A stretch of 64,000 nt of DNA from Pseudoalteromonas sp. FUC4 (GTDB taxonomy: Bacteria; Pseudomonadota; Gammaproteobacteria; Enterobacterales; Alteromonadaceae), in contig NZ_SEUI01000005.1 of the NCBI RefSeq assembly GCF_008370255.1, positions 180,006 to 244,005 on the forward strand, in the 5' to 3' direction. The notes beneath the pieces are model-generated. The model was not told where the DNA came from. It saw only the letters and a list, made by a program, of their open reading frames with translations, and did not search any database. Positions 44,566 through 55,343 of this stretch are shown here, one piece after another. Position 1 is the first letter of the stretch, and every line of letters starts with the position of its first letter. Made by a program: the position numbers and the translations under genes.

Positions 44566-47500
44566 TTAAAACTCAGCATAAGGAACAATAGGAGTGCCTG
44601 GAAACTCAAGTGTTCCGTACACAGGATTAAAGTAATAACGTATATAAAGCTGACCAAAGTTTGGTTCGTAAAAGTCAGAACGATCGATGGCTAAGTAGCC
44701 ACCAAAAAACCAATTCGGCGTTATTCTATACTCAAAACTACCTTCAAGATTATATGAAACACCAGAACTTGTTTCACCTTCAAAAACAGGATCAACACCT
44801 GTTATTGACTCTCTATCATATGCAGCTATTTGCAAATCGCTATCGTTAGGGAAGAAATCAATAGATTGAGTTTTTGTTTGCGAGTAAGAAATACCTGTTT
44901 TTAATCGATAGACAAAATCATCGCCCCAACGCGCGTCATAAGTGAGTGGCACAGATAAGCCTACATAGTTTTGTGGACTGTAATAACCACCATGGCCCCA
45001 TGTTTCTTCACTTAAATTATACTTGTATGCCCAATGTAATAAGCTAGCGCCTACGGTAAATTCACGCTCTTGATTGCTAATTACACGGTAATAAGTACCG
45101 CCCATCATACGGTAGCGTTGGTTGTCTTTTACATTTTGGCCTTTATAAAGGGTAAAGTCGGCACTTGACCAAAAACCCCATTTTCCACCTAAGTCATGCG
45201 ATACATTAGCAGTTAGACCTGTAGAGCGTACGCCACCCCAAACTTCACCTGTATTTACATCTTTTAAGCCTGCATAAGAAAGTACTGAGCTCGTAACTGG
45301 GCGTTTTTCAAGTTCTAGGCTATATCCAAAGTCGCCAAAACTGTCTGCGTAATTTACGCCCCACACAAAGTCTTCAATTAAAAAGCTAAGTGGGGTAGTG
45401 CCTACATCTACACGCCAGTTTTCGTTTTGCCAACCAATACCTATATCTACACCATTTTCCTCTGGTGTCACTTCATCGACTGAACAAGTGAAAATACATA
45501 AAGCACCTTGTCCGTAGCGACTACCAGCGAACTGCTCATCAAAGCGAGTTGTTTGTGCGCTAATAGTAGTCGGGTCTACTTTAATAAACCCTTGGCCTTG
45601 CCAAAGCGGAAAGTAAGCCTCAATCGGGACTAAGCCCGCACCAAGTGTTGCTTCACTTTCGGTACTTGTTTGCCCACTAAAGTTAACACCAATAGCAATG
45701 TAGGCTTGGTTTTTATTTTGCTCGTTTATTAGCTCACGTTTAGCACCGTTTACATACCATTCATCGTTTTCATTTATTTTTAAAAGCGCTCCGTAAAGCT
45801 CTTTTTCATTCAATGTACGATTAGGTGACAGGGTTTGTGCATACCAAAATTGTGCTTGTTCGGTTTCATTAAACTTACTGGCTACTTGAGCGCCTAAATA
45901 ACGTAACTCTTGATCGTTTGGTGACTTTTCAATAAGTTGTTTAGCTAAATAAAGTGCATCCCCTGAGTAATTAAACTCATTAAGAGATGACATGATTTGG
46001 CGTTGTAAGTAACCATCTTGCGGCGTGGTTTGCGTAATCGCTTTTTGCGTAACTTCTTTTGCTTGAAAGTCGTCTCCAAGTTCTATGTATGCATTAGCAA
46101 TAGCGAGAAGCGCTTGAGGCTCTATGGTTTGTTTGTTTTGAACTTTTTGTTGATACAAAATAACCGCTGCTTCGCGCTGTTCAAGTGCTAAGTTTGCATT
46201 AATAAGGGCCGTTGTTGTTGCTGGAGTATTTTTATATTTTTGATCCAGCTGGTTAAGCTTAGCGATTAAATCACTGCCATTATAATACTCAGTAATATAG
46301 CTATTTTGTAGCTGTACATATTGAGTTTTTTCGTTTTCAGTAGCGCTCTCTGGTAACGTGTAATTTTCAAACCATTGCTTCGTTTTATTTTCATCTCCTT
46401 GATCTAAAAGCCATTCACCATAAAGTGTATGCCAATAAGGAGAAAGCGAAGGCTCAGCTTTCAGTGCTTTGTTTATAAGTCTTATAGCGTGTTTTTTTTC
46501 GTCGATTCGATACCAGCTTCGCGATAACTCAGCCTGCATGGCAGGTGTTAAGCTTTGTGCTTCTAAGTTACTTAAATGATAGATTGCAGTGGCTTTATCT
46601 TTAGCGTCAAGGTGGCGCTCACTTTGTGTTAAAGACTCATTAAGTTGCAGCTGTTGTTCAAGCGCAATAATATCTTTATCTCTGGATTTAAATGGAATGT
46701 ACTGCAATGTTTTAATAGCACCTTGATAATCATCAAGGGATCGTAAAAAAAGCGCGTGGCTATAACGAATTTGAGGATTTAGCGGAAACTGCCACAGCAC
46801 ATTATTAAATAAAGTACGGGCCTCTTCTGTGAGTCCTTTTTGTTGATATATAAAGGCTAAATCGTAATATAACCAAGGCTGCTCAGGCGCTATTTCAATT
46901 GCATCTTTTAATACTTTTTCGGCTAGCTCTAAGTCGCCTGACTGCGTTAATGCATCAGCTTTTGCGCGGTACTGACTGCTTAAAGAGACAGAATATGAAT
47001 CTTTAACTAATTTTTTTTGATTAAACGATAAGCTGTTATAAAAAGAAGTTAAGGCTTGTTCATTTTGTTCTAATTCAGCTATTTCAAGCAGACCAATTAA
47101 AGCGCTGCTATTAAGTGGATCACTTTTTAAAACAATTTGATATGTAAGAGCAGCTTGTGAATATTGCCCTTGAGCAAATTGTAATAAACCTTTGTTATAT
47201 ATTACTGTATTAGTTTCTTGCCCTAAGGTAGCGGCTAAATCTAGCTTAAGTTTAGCAGTTTTAAACTCTTTATTATTAATAGCATTTTTAGCTTCGCGAA
47301 TATAAAGCCAAAGCTTAGCTGTTTTTGCCAATTCTTGCAGTGTTTCACGCTCGGCGAACTCAGCTGTAAATTTTTGCGCACGAGTAAAATATTGATACGA
47401 CTTTTGGTTTTCACCAAGACGTAAATAGAGTGTGCCAAGGCTTCGCATTATAGCGCCGTCTTGCGGACGACCTCTTAAGGCTTTTAAAAGCAAAGGCTCT

Positions 47501-48384
47501 GCGGCGGCAAGTTTATTTTTCTCAAGTAATCTATCGCCCCTAACCCAAAGCTGATAGGCAGGATCGGCAAGCAGTGTTTGGCGTTTTTTATAATCTTTTA
47601 GAAAATCTTGATATTGTAACTCGCCCTTACTACTAAAAGGGTAAAGCGTGAAATAGCGTTGATACTGCTTAACTGTATCATCTGTTAAGGGCATTTCTAG
47701 CAAAGCACTAAGCCAAATATATTCTACTTCATTAATAAAAGTAGGGCCTGCGCCATATTTACTTAAAATATCAATAGCTTTTTTATCTGTCAGATTACGC
47801 CTAAGTAAGTGGCGTGCATAAGCGACTTCTATTTGCGCGATACTTGGGTAGTTTTGAGCTAATTTTTCATAGCCTTTTTTAACGCTTTCCCATTGGCTGC
47901 TGTCTTGCCCATACCAACTTAAATGCTCAAGCTCGTAATCTAATGTAGGGTAAACGTTTTTAAAAATATTATTGTAGATTTCGCGAGCTTGTTTATAACG
48001 ACCCGCACGAGCCAGTAATTTAGCTTCTTGAATTGAAGATTTATCTTTACCTTCAGTACGAGAAAGTACTTTTAGTTTTTCAACGCACGGGGTCTGTTTG
48101 GTAAGCCCATTATCTATTTTATTTAATAACTGGTTGGCTTTCGCAGATTCGCCATTGGCAAAATCATAACGCGCTACTGCGCACTGTGTTTCTATCCGGG
48201 CAGGGGCAATGGCGACTAGCTTTCGTAAGCTATCTTCAACTAGTTTTTTATTTTGCTGTGCTTCACCAATACTTATTTGGCTTAATAACCAATCAACAGA
48301 TTGCGTATCAATATCGTTGACTGTGTTAGCGCTCAATCCAGAGCTAAGCGCTAATGTGCAAGCGAGGGCAAACCTTAACGGCAT
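44566..48384 (-). CDS. bcsC: Cellulose synthase outer-membrane subunit BcsC
   Basis: A 1272-residue export subunit. After a signal peptide (cleavage near GLSA) there are about 900 residues of TPR helices, spanning the periplasm, with repeats such as AAAEPLLLKALRGRPQDGAIM and EKVLKDAIEIAPEQPWLYY. The C-terminal 330 residues form an outer-membrane beta-barrel (GVDIGIGWQNENWRVDVG, YIRYYFNPVYGTLEFPG). It exports cellulose made by BcsA/B. Its start overlaps the bcsZ stop by 10 bp, and it is the last gene of the minus-strand bcs operon. Confidence 0.94.
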   Translation of the reverse strand: MPLRFALACTLALSSGLSANTVNDIDTQSVDWLLSQISIGEAQQNKKLVEDSLRKLVAIAPARIETQCAVARYDFANGESAKANQLLNKIDNGLTKQTPCVEKLKVLSRTEGKDKSSIQEAKLLARAGRYKQAREIYNNIFKNVYPTLDYELEHLSWYGQDSSQWESVKKGYEKLAQNYPSIAQIEVAYARHLLRRNLTDKKAIDILSKYGAGPTFINEVEYIWLSALLEMPLTDDTVKQYQRYFTLYPFSSKGELQYQDFLKDYKKRQTLLADPAYQLWVRGDRLLEKNKLAAAEPLLLKALRGRPQDGAIMRSLGTLYLRLGENQKSYQYFTRAQKFTAEFAERETLQELAKTAKLWLYIREAKNAINNKEFKTAKLKLDLAATLGQETNTVIYNKGLLQFAQGQYSQAALTYQIVLKSDPLNSSALIGLLEIAELEQNEQALTSFYNSLSFNQKKLVKDSYSVSLSSQYRAKADALTQSGDLELAEKVLKDAIEIAPEQPWLYYDLAFIYQQKGLTEEARTLFNNVLWQFPLNPQIRYSHALFLRSLDDYQGAIKTLQYIPFKSRDKDIIALEQQLQLNESLTQSERHLDAKDKATAIYHLSNLEAQSLTPAMQAELSRSWYRIDEKKHAIRLINKALKAEPSLSPYWHTLYGEWLLDQGDENKTKQWFENYTLPESATENEKTQYVQLQNSYITEYYNGSDLIAKLNQLDQKYKNTPATTTALINANLALEQREAAVILYQQKVQNKQTIEPQALLAIANAYIELGDDFQAKEVTQKAITQTTPQDGYLQRQIMSSLNEFNYSGDALYLAKQLIEKSPNDQELRYLGAQVASKFNETEQAQFWYAQTLSPNRTLNEKELYGALLKINENDEWYVNGAKRELINEQNKNQAYIAIGVNFSGQTSTESEATLGAGLVPIEAYFPLWQGQGFIKVDPTTISAQTTRFDEQFAGSRYGQGALCIFTCSVDEVTPEENGVDIGIGWQNENWRVDVGTTPLSFLIEDFVWGVNYADSFGDFGYSLELEKRPVTSSVLSYAGLKDVNTGEVWGGVRSTGLTANVSHDLGGKWGFWSSADFTLYKGQNVKDNQRYRMMGGTYYRVISNQEREFTVGASLLHWAYKYNLSEETWGHGGYYSPQNYVGLSVPLTYDARWGDDFVYRLKTGISYSQTKTQSIDFFPNDSDLQIAAYDRESITGVDPVFEGETSSGVSYNLEGSFEYRITPNWFFGGYLAIDRSDFYEPNFGQLYIRYYFNPVYGTLEFPGTPIVPYAEF

Positions 48385-49505
48385 TCAGTGCTCCATACCG
48401 GTTGTAGCGTCCCATCTGCTGTAATTGAAAAGCGCTTATTTAAAGCACTTGTACCAAACAAGTTAAGCACGCTGTCGTAATAACGAGTCTGGGTAAATGA
48501 TTTATCAACCATTAGTTTTTGCTGAATTGCCATTACTGTAGAATTATCGCTATTAGTCGCTAGTAAAGGTAATAAAGCTGAGTTAAAGCCTAACGGGCCT
48601 CTTTTTTCAGATTTTCCTGACTTAGAAAAAGTATTTAAAGGCACGTAGCCACGTTTATTAATTGTTTCTATAAAAGGATTGAATTGCGCTAAAAGCTCTT
48701 TTTTATAAGGAGCGTTATCTGCCATCATACTTGCCCATAAATATACTCTGATGGCGTTATAACTGCCCAAATCGCTCGTTTTTTTATCGTAGTAAAAGCC
48801 ATTATTCGCATCAAACATTACCCAGTCAGGGCTAACACCTTGCTTTGCTGTATCTAAAATTAGCTTTGCTGAGCCTTCGTGTAATTGTTGCCAAGGCGAG
48901 TGTGGGTAGAGTTTTTTAAACTGCTGGTAAATAAATAATGGTGAGTAGCTCGGGTTTAACTTAAAACGTTCATTATCAAATTCAAAACCTGTAGGAGCAG
49001 GTAGTAATGATAAACCTAGGCCCGAGATATAAGCGGTTTCTTCACGCATTATTCTCTGTGCAAGTACAGCTGCTAATATGCTGTAGCGGCGCTCATCCCA
49101 AAGAATAGCTGCTTGCGATAAGCTGTATGCTATCCATAAGTCAGAATCAGACGCAGGGTTTGAATCTAAAATTCCGCCAATATTTTGATTATTAACACCC
49201 CATTGCCATGCCGGTAAACGAGTGCTCAAATCACCTTCTGATAAATGTTCTTGCGTCCAATCAAGCACTAGGTCAAACATTGCTTTGTCATTTGCTACAA
49301 CAGCAAAAAACAACGCATAAGATTGGCCTTCTGAGGTTGTGACTTTTTGCTCGCTACCTAAATCAATTACGCGGCCATCCTGGCTTATAAAGTTACTTTT
49401 AAACGTTTGCCATGCATCCCATGGTTGGCATTGCTCTATTTGTGCATTGGCATTAAAGGTAAATAATGCAATCACGGTAAAAAATACATTAATGAGTGAC
49501 TTCAT
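48375..49505 (-). CDS. bcsZ: Periplasmic endo-1,4-beta-glucanase BcsZ (GH8)
   Basis: A 376-residue GH8 enzyme with a signal peptide ending ANAQI. Catalytic residues are the glutamate in VTTSEGQSYALFFAV and the aspartate in NPASDSDLWIAYSLS. It trims cellulose in the periplasm and is required for normal fibre export in bcs systems. The order BcsB-BcsZ-BcsC is the standard one. ATG overlaps the bcsB stop (TAATG) with ribosome site GGAGA, indicating coupling. Confidence 0.94.
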   Translation of the reverse strand: MKSLINVFFTVIALFTFNANAQIEQCQPWDAWQTFKSNFISQDGRVIDLGSEQKVTTSEGQSYALFFAVVANDKAMFDLVLDWTQEHLSEGDLSTRLPAWQWGVNNQNIGGILDSNPASDSDLWIAYSLSQAAILWDERRYSILAAVLAQRIMREETAYISGLGLSLLPAPTGFEFDNERFKLNPSYSPLFIYQQFKKLYPHSPWQQLHEGSAKLILDTAKQGVSPDWVMFDANNGFYYDKKTSDLGSYNAIRVYLWASMMADNAPYKKELLAQFNPFIETINKRGYVPLNTFSKSGKSEKRGPLGFNSALLPLLATNSDNSTVMAIQQKLMVDKSFTQTRYYDSVLNLFGTSALNKRFSITADGTLQPVWSTECR

Positions 49506-51751
49506 TACTTATCTCCTTCAGCTAAGCGCTTGTATGTTAATGCTTGCAGTAATCGCCATATAATAAATGAGATCAGCAGTAGTGTTAAAATAGACAACAG
49601 TGCCAATACAAACGGATGATCCGATAAATGGAACCAAATTAGGGTATGTACAGGAATGTGGCCAACAAAGTATTGCTCATCAGTTTTAATTGTTTTAATG
49701 CCTTGAGAGTTTATGACCGCAGCACTGCCTTTAATTTGCGCAAGAGCTTGTGAACTCATTAACGCATCATCTAGTAGAGTAAAGGCTTTTTGTGATGTTG
49801 CACTAAGCGATACAATTGAACGCTCTGAATCAAACGGTGATTGAAAGCCTGTAATAACGGCCATATCACCACTACTTTTTATACTAACTTCAACTTTATC
49901 TGTTGTCTGCTCATCGTAAGCACCATTGTATATAGCTTGTTTTATAGCGCGCTGATTATTATCAAGCAGGATATTGGTTTGCGCATCTTCATCTAAGTTA
50001 TTAGCAATGCTATTAGGTTTGGCGATTACCAATATGTCTTTATCATCTAAGTTGGCATTTTGATTTAAATGAGCAACACTTATTCTATGAGCGGGGTAGC
50101 CTGTAATAGCACCAAAGTGGCCTGTTAAATTAAACAACACAGATAGCGCTTTAGGTGATGGAACTTCATCTATCAATACTAAAGTTTGTTGTAAGTCTGC
50201 GTATTTTGTAAATGGGAATCCGCTGTTTGCAAAAACATTTAAATCAGGCAGAGCTATGTAATGGTCAAACCCACTTACATCAATGTTGGAGTTTCCATCA
50301 ATTACTCCGTATTCGCCACCAGGTGGAGCAATGGCACACTCGCCTTTTTTAAGTACTGCAAATCTAAAGTCAAAATTTAACTCATTTCGGCTGGCAAGGT
50401 TAATACCATCCAATGAAAAGTCTTCAGCGCTTTGCGTTGTGTCTGTATTAGCGATTAAAGGCAGCAAGGTTTTAGCGGTAGTTAACGATGTGTCTTTTTT
50501 ATCAAGTAAAAAACCACTTATAAACTCTTGGTTTATTAACATGTTTAAACGTGAATTTAAGGTTTCGCTCTCTGGCGTATTACGGTATTGCAAAGTAATA
50601 GGAATACCTTTTTCACGCCAAGTAAATAAATCAGGTGCAAAACGAACATTTAGTTTTATAGGACCGTTGTTAAGTCCCTCAGCCTGTAACTGAGTTGGAT
50701 AGTCAATAAGCTCGTCAAAGTGCACCGGACGATCGTTTCTAAGCCATCTCGGCGCATCATAAGCTTTACGCAGTGGGAGTTTGTTAATTGCTTCGATGCT
50801 CGCACTTCGGCCAGTCATAATTTTATGACCAAACACAAGACCAGTAACCGCTGTTTTTAAGTCTTTTTCGTCACGCCCCAAAATTAGCAGCATTTTATTG
50901 TATCTGTGAATAGGGCTTGAAATTAGCTCGACGGTTGGCTTTTCAACATCTGGATAATCTTTTAAAAAATCAGGTTTTGAGTCATTAGTAATAAACACCA
51001 CACTGTGCTGCTCTGGTGCTTTATTTAAAACTACGGGAAAGTTAGCGCCACGCCAGTCTGCTTGTGCGCCAAACCAACTTGATAAAGTGGCTGCGGCTTC
51101 TATTGCTTGTGTATTGGGCGTGTTTGCAAATACAAAAGGTAGGTTTAATTTGTTGTAATCTTTAGCATCAAAAAATGGTTCTGGTAAATATTCAAGGCGG
51201 CTATCAATTGCTAACTGTTTTTGGTCAAGGGTGATGTTGCTTGATTTATTTATTTCAGTCCAAATTGAACGGCTAAAATAATCTTGGCATTGTAAGTCGA
51301 AGTAACCAACTAACTCAAAGCGAATTTGGTTGTAGTCTTGAATGTATTTAGCATTTAGGTCTAGGTTATGACTTACTGTGTTTTTTACAACACTTAGTTT
51401 TTCATTAATAGGTAAAACAGTGACTAAGTTATCGTTAAAATAAACTTTTAAGTGCGATACATTAGCCAGTAATGAAGGGGAATTAGTATACGAAAAGTTA
51501 AGCTTTAAATTAGTGCTCAATTTATCAATTCTATTTGTGAAATCGACTCGAGAATTATTATTCACGCCGTCGAGTTTATAGTCGTTGAATCCTAACTTTT
51601 CAAAGCTAAGACGTAAACTAGAAACCTGAGCGCTCTCAGGGTAGCCGTTTACAAACATAGTTTTGTCGTGCATAGGCTCGATAGCGAGCACTTTATATGC
51701 GCTACTAATAAGTAACAATGTTAGTAATGTATTAAGTAACTTTTTAATCAT
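49505..51751 (-). CDS. bcsB: Cellulose synthase regulatory/periplasmic subunit BcsB
   Basis: A 748-residue periplasmic protein with a signal peptide and one C-terminal TM helix (FVLALLSILTLLLISFIIWRLL) that packs on BcsA. It carries the alternating carbohydrate-binding and flavodoxin-like domains typical of BcsB. Conserved points include LRNDRPVHFDELIDYPTQLQ and the C-terminal amphipathic region. It guides the glucan chain. It starts inside the bcsA 3' end (8-bp overlap). Confidence 0.93.
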   Translation of the reverse strand: MIKKLLNTLLTLLLISSAYKVLAIEPMHDKTMFVNGYPESAQVSSLRLSFEKLGFNDYKLDGVNNNSRVDFTNRIDKLSTNLKLNFSYTNSPSLLANVSHLKVYFNDNLVTVLPINEKLSVVKNTVSHNLDLNAKYIQDYNQIRFELVGYFDLQCQDYFSRSIWTEINKSSNITLDQKQLAIDSRLEYLPEPFFDAKDYNKLNLPFVFANTPNTQAIEAAATLSSWFGAQADWRGANFPVVLNKAPEQHSVVFITNDSKPDFLKDYPDVEKPTVELISSPIHRYNKMLLILGRDEKDLKTAVTGLVFGHKIMTGRSASIEAINKLPLRKAYDAPRWLRNDRPVHFDELIDYPTQLQAEGLNNGPIKLNVRFAPDLFTWREKGIPITLQYRNTPESETLNSRLNMLINQEFISGFLLDKKDTSLTTAKTLLPLIANTDTTQSAEDFSLDGINLASRNELNFDFRFAVLKKGECAIAPPGGEYGVIDGNSNIDVSGFDHYIALPDLNVFANSGFPFTKYADLQQTLVLIDEVPSPKALSVLFNLTGHFGAITGYPAHRISVAHLNQNANLDDKDILVIAKPNSIANNLDEDAQTNILLDNNQRAIKQAIYNGAYDEQTTDKVEVSIKSSGDMAVITGFQSPFDSERSIVSLSATSQKAFTLLDDALMSSQALAQIKGSAAVINSQGIKTIKTDEQYFVGHIPVHTLIWFHLSDHPFVLALLSILTLLLISFIIWRLLQALTYKRLAEGDK

Positions 51752-54413
51752 AATTATTATGCACTATCGGTTTTTTTGGAGTAAATGAATTTATGTAAAT
51801 GACAATATTAGTCATTAACTTAATAACTGGTTGTAACGCTCTTGGAGCATGAAATAATAAATTACTAAAGCCCCGTAAACTGGTTTTTTGTACTTCTTTG
51901 AAGCTATACGATGGACGGTCATGTCTAAAGTTATTTTGCCAATCTAGCCAAGCATCTGCTCTTGAGAAGGTACATTGTATAAAAGCTCTCTGTTTTTCGA
52001 GAGATAAATCTTTAAGTGTAAGGCCAATTTGTTTTTTACGGGTATTACATACGTAAGTAGTGAATGAGAATTGCTTGTTACCGCGACTCATTAATAATTC
52101 AATTTTATCGTTAACACGACATAAATGCGCGTGATCTGTCTCTATGCCTACGCCGTTATCTGAATAATCCGTTATTTTTACTTTTAAAGTATGACCATTT
52201 GCTAAACGAACGCCGGCAGGGAAGTTTGCCTTTATACGATGTGAATGCCTAACTTGGCGTGCTTCCGCAGCAACAGCAACCGCAGCACCTAAAATTATAA
52301 TATTATAAAAAGCCCAACCCATACTTATCATAAGTACGCCAATCTGGCTTGGGTCACCTAAAAATAGACGTAATACACCCACTAATATACCAAGTAAATT
52401 AATAAGTAAGAGTATTAAATACGGTTTTGAAATACCCCAATCGTAATGCTCTTCATCATTTAAACCGCCTTTTTCGGTTACGTTAAATTTACCCTTATTG
52501 GGATTAAATAAAGCAACGGTAGTTGGTTTTAGTATGTACCAAGCAAGCACTGACTCATACACCTCACCCCAAAAGGAGTAACGGTATTTACCTTGAATAC
52601 GTGAGTTAGTCGCTTTTATTTGAATTAATGTCGGCACTACATAAATAAAAATAGCTAAAAATGGGGCATAAATTATATATGCATTAAAATATATTAGCGC
52701 TAAAGGGGCTGTTAAAAATACAATACGAGGAATACCCGATAAAAAGTGCAGCATTGCGTTTATATAGCATAATCGTTGAGGAATGCTTAAACCCTTACCC
52801 ATTAATGGATTATCAAGCCTAAATATTTGCGCCATACCACGCGCCCAGCGAATGCGTTGACCTATATGCGCTGACAGGCTGTCGGTAGCAAGACCTGCTG
52901 CCTGTGGGATATTTATATAAGCAGTTTTATAACCAGCGCGCTGCATGCGAAGTGCCGTGTGAGCATCCTCAGTTACTGTTTCAAACGCAAAACCGCCAAT
53001 ATCATCAAGCGCAGCTCGTTTTAATACGGCGCAAGAGCCACAAAAGAAGGTTGCATCCCACATGTCGTTTCCGTCTTGAATAAGCCCATAAAATAACATG
53101 TTTTCATTAGGGATTTGACTGTGGTTATTAAGATTTCGCTCAAATGGATCGGCAGAAAAAAAGTGATGCGGTGTTTGGACCAAACACACTTTACTGTCTT
53201 TTAAAAACTGTCCCATTGTCATTTGTAAAAACGAGCGAGCAGGGACATGGTCACAATCGAAAATTGCGATATATTCGCCATCGGTATAACGCATAGCGCT
53301 ATTCATATTACCTGCTTTAGCATGATTGTTATCTGTACGAGCTAAATAACCCACTCCAATCTCGGCTGCAAATTCCTTAAACTCTGGGCGCTTACCATCA
53401 TCTAATATATAAACATTTAGTTTATCTGCAGGCCAATCGATGCTTAGAGCAGCCAGAGTAGTTGGCCTTACAACGCTTAATGGCTCATTATAAGTTGGAA
53501 TATACACATCAACTGTTGGCCATAAGTCAGTGTTTTTTGGTAAAGGAACTGGTTTTCGCTCAAGCGGGTTAATTGTTTGGAAAAAACCTAAAATCAGTAC
53601 AAGCCAGGCATACGTTTCAGCAAGTAATAAGCCACCACCTAGTGCAAGTGCGAGTGGATCATCCCAATTTAAAGTCTCGGTGTAACGCCACCACAAGTAA
53701 CGAGAAGACGTAGTTACTGACAGGGTAATCATGACAATGGTTGCCATTTGGCCTTTTACTCGTTTAAGCGCATACGCAACTAGTAAAATGAAGCTTATAA
53801 AAACGGCTTGAGCTTCCAAGCTAAAAGGAATTGTAATAAATATTGCTAATAAAAATAGAATAAACGCGAGAATGACGTATTTGACTAGTTTATTTTGCCA
53901 TACACGCGCATCCGCCATGGTTTTAAACGCACTTTTTTTAGGGCCTTTGTTGTTTTTTGATAGTAGGCGCTTTAATAATCTACCTAGCTTTAAATCAAAC
54001 CAACGTAATTGTCTTAAAAGGTAGCTAACACCGTCATAAAAATAATTAACAGCATCTTCTTTTACAGAACTAGATTTAAGCTGGTTTTTAAAGAATACTA
54101 AAAAAACACTTTGTATAATAAAGCGTAATATATTTGAGTAAATGTAGGTTCGGTAAGGCAACCTTAAATGAGGGTAGTAGTCATAAAGGGTATATTCAAA
54201 GCTGATTTTATGCTGTTTAATATTTATAAACAGTGAGCTTAAAAGCGTAATAAAAGGCATTAAAAAAGCTTCAATTACATTTACTTTATGTTGATTAAAG
54301 TAGCTATGAAACTTAAATAAAATGTACCTGACTAACTTATCAGTAAATAGAATGCTCAGCAGCAAGTATAAAGTGCTGTGAATAGGGCGCTGATAAAATA
54401 GTGTAATGCTCAT
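51744..54413 (-). CDS. bcsA: Cellulose synthase catalytic subunit BcsA
   Basis: An 889-residue inner-membrane synthase: several N-terminal membrane segments, then a GT2 domain with YILDDGKRPEF (about 339), FDCDHVPARSF (about 388), VTEDAHTALRM (about 480) and QRIRWARGMAQIF (about 519), all motifs for UDP-glucose polymerisation. More membrane helices follow, then a C-terminal PilZ domain with RQVRHSHR and DYSDNGVGIE, both c-di-GMP-binding. It is activated by c-di-GMP, matching the two EAL/GGDEF genes in this window. Its start is 1 bp after the bcsQ stop. Confidence 0.96.
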   Translation of the reverse strand: MSITLFYQRPIHSTLYLLLSILFTDKLVRYILFKFHSYFNQHKVNVIEAFLMPFITLLSSLFINIKQHKISFEYTLYDYYPHLRLPYRTYIYSNILRFIIQSVFLVFFKNQLKSSSVKEDAVNYFYDGVSYLLRQLRWFDLKLGRLLKRLLSKNNKGPKKSAFKTMADARVWQNKLVKYVILAFILFLLAIFITIPFSLEAQAVFISFILLVAYALKRVKGQMATIVMITLSVTTSSRYLWWRYTETLNWDDPLALALGGGLLLAETYAWLVLILGFFQTINPLERKPVPLPKNTDLWPTVDVYIPTYNEPLSVVRPTTLAALSIDWPADKLNVYILDDGKRPEFKEFAAEIGVGYLARTDNNHAKAGNMNSAMRYTDGEYIAIFDCDHVPARSFLQMTMGQFLKDSKVCLVQTPHHFFSADPFERNLNNHSQIPNENMLFYGLIQDGNDMWDATFFCGSCAVLKRAALDDIGGFAFETVTEDAHTALRMQRAGYKTAYINIPQAAGLATDSLSAHIGQRIRWARGMAQIFRLDNPLMGKGLSIPQRLCYINAMLHFLSGIPRIVFLTAPLALIYFNAYIIYAPFLAIFIYVVPTLIQIKATNSRIQGKYRYSFWGEVYESVLAWYILKPTTVALFNPNKGKFNVTEKGGLNDEEHYDWGISKPYLILLLINLLGILVGVLRLFLGDPSQIGVLMISMGWAFYNIIILGAAVAVAAEARQVRHSHRIKANFPAGVRLANGHTLKVKITDYSDNGVGIETDHAHLCRVNDKIELLMSRGNKQFSFTTYVCNTRKKQIGLTLKDLSLEKQRAFIQCTFSRADAWLDWQNNFRHDRPSYSFKEVQKTSLRGFSNLLFHAPRALQPVIKLMTNIVIYINSFTPKKPIVHNNYD

Positions 54414-54414
54414 G

Positions 54415-55131
54415 TTATAAGGCCGCTTTACTAACCAGCCAACCAGCTAGAGTTTCAAAGTCATCGTTTGCGACACTATATGGCGCGCAATTAAGCGCTA
54501 CATTTCTGTATGCGGTTGACTCTTTAATTACTTCATCACTGTTGATAAAAAATGGAGCCATAAGGGGAAGAGTAGATTGCCATAGGGAAAACAAGTCAAA
54601 TTCTAACGTGGATGCAGAGTTATAACGGTTAACTAAAAAGTAATGCTTCCAATCAGTATCTGAATTTTTAAGTGTTTGTAGGCGTCTATAAATTAAGCTA
54701 TGGCAAATGGCATCGCAATTAACCAGTTCAATCACAATATCGTTTTTCTCTAACGGATAGTGGGAAAGGTTAATATGTGCAGGGCAGTCAAAAATCACCC
54801 ATGCTTCTTCGTTATAATTTAGGTTTTTGTATCTGTTTACCATTTTAGTGATGTTATCGATGCTAGTATCAGTGCTGTCACCAAATGGTAAAAATATAAT
54901 GCCATCGTCATCTTGATGAAAATGCACAAGTGCATCTTCAAAGCTCGCTTCATTACTCCAGCCTTTGGTATATTTCCATGGCAAGCCAAAATGTAAACCT
55001 AGGTCACTTTTTGCATCTAGATCGATTGCAATAACGTCAACGTCAGACTTTTTTAGCACGCACGCTAAATTTGCAACCACAGAGGTAGTGCCTAAACCGC
55101 CTTTGATACCTTTAACGAAAACTCTTTGCAA
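54415..55131 (-). CDS. bcsQ: BcsQ, ParA/MinD-like ATPase of the cellulose complex
   Basis: A 238-residue SIMIBI ATPase with deviant Walker A (VKGIKGGLGTTSVVANLA), VIAIDLDAKSDLG and VIFDCPAHINLSHY. It is essential in E. coli-type systems for assembly and polar placement of the synthase with BcsE and BcsR. The start is TTG at 55131; no better start lies in frame nearby. It is 8 bp after the small bcsR gene. Confidence 0.92.
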   Translation of the reverse strand: MQRVFVKGIKGGLGTTSVVANLACVLKKSDVDVIAIDLDAKSDLGLHFGLPWKYTKGWSNEASFEDALVHFHQDDDGIIFLPFGDSTDTSIDNITKMVNRYKNLNYNEEAWVIFDCPAHINLSHYPLEKNDIVIELVNCDAICHSLIYRRLQTLKNSDTDWKHYFLVNRYNSASTLEFDLFSLWQSTLPLMAPFFINSDEVIKESTAYRNVALNCAPYSVANDDFETLAGWLVSKAAL

Positions 55132-55139
55132 CGGATGTT

Positions 55140-55343
55140 TTACCTATCGTTAATTGAACTAACTTGTGTGTTTAGTTCGTTGTTTATTTCTTTAAGTAAT
55201 GCGTACTTATTAATTGTATTATTATTTTGCTGTTTGTTTACAATTTCTATGTAGTCATTGCTCTTTCCACCAAAACGTAGTGCAAGGTTTTCTATGTCAC
55301 TTGATGTTAACGTTTGTGAGTTTTTAGGCGTCAAGTTATTCAT
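55140..55343 (-). CDS. bcsR: BcsR-like small cellulose regulator
   Basis: A 67-residue protein with ATG at 55343 chosen because AAAGG precedes it closely; the frame is open to 55463 but that would overlap bcsE. The core LTSSDIENLALRFGGKSNDY, then EIVNKQQ and NKYALLKEINNEL, resembles BcsR, in which an aromatic-aspartate-tyrosine core joins BcsQ. Position directly before bcsQ agrees. In E. coli BcsR stabilises the BcsQ complex. Confidence 0.78.
   Translation of the reverse strand: MNNLTPKNSQTLTSSDIENLALRFGGKSNDYIEIVNKQQNNNTINKYALLKEINNELNTQVSSINDR

Noticed and set aside
50283-50693. 136-codon ORF opposite bcsB
   Set aside because: Shadow of a well-supported conserved gene, with no family resemblance.
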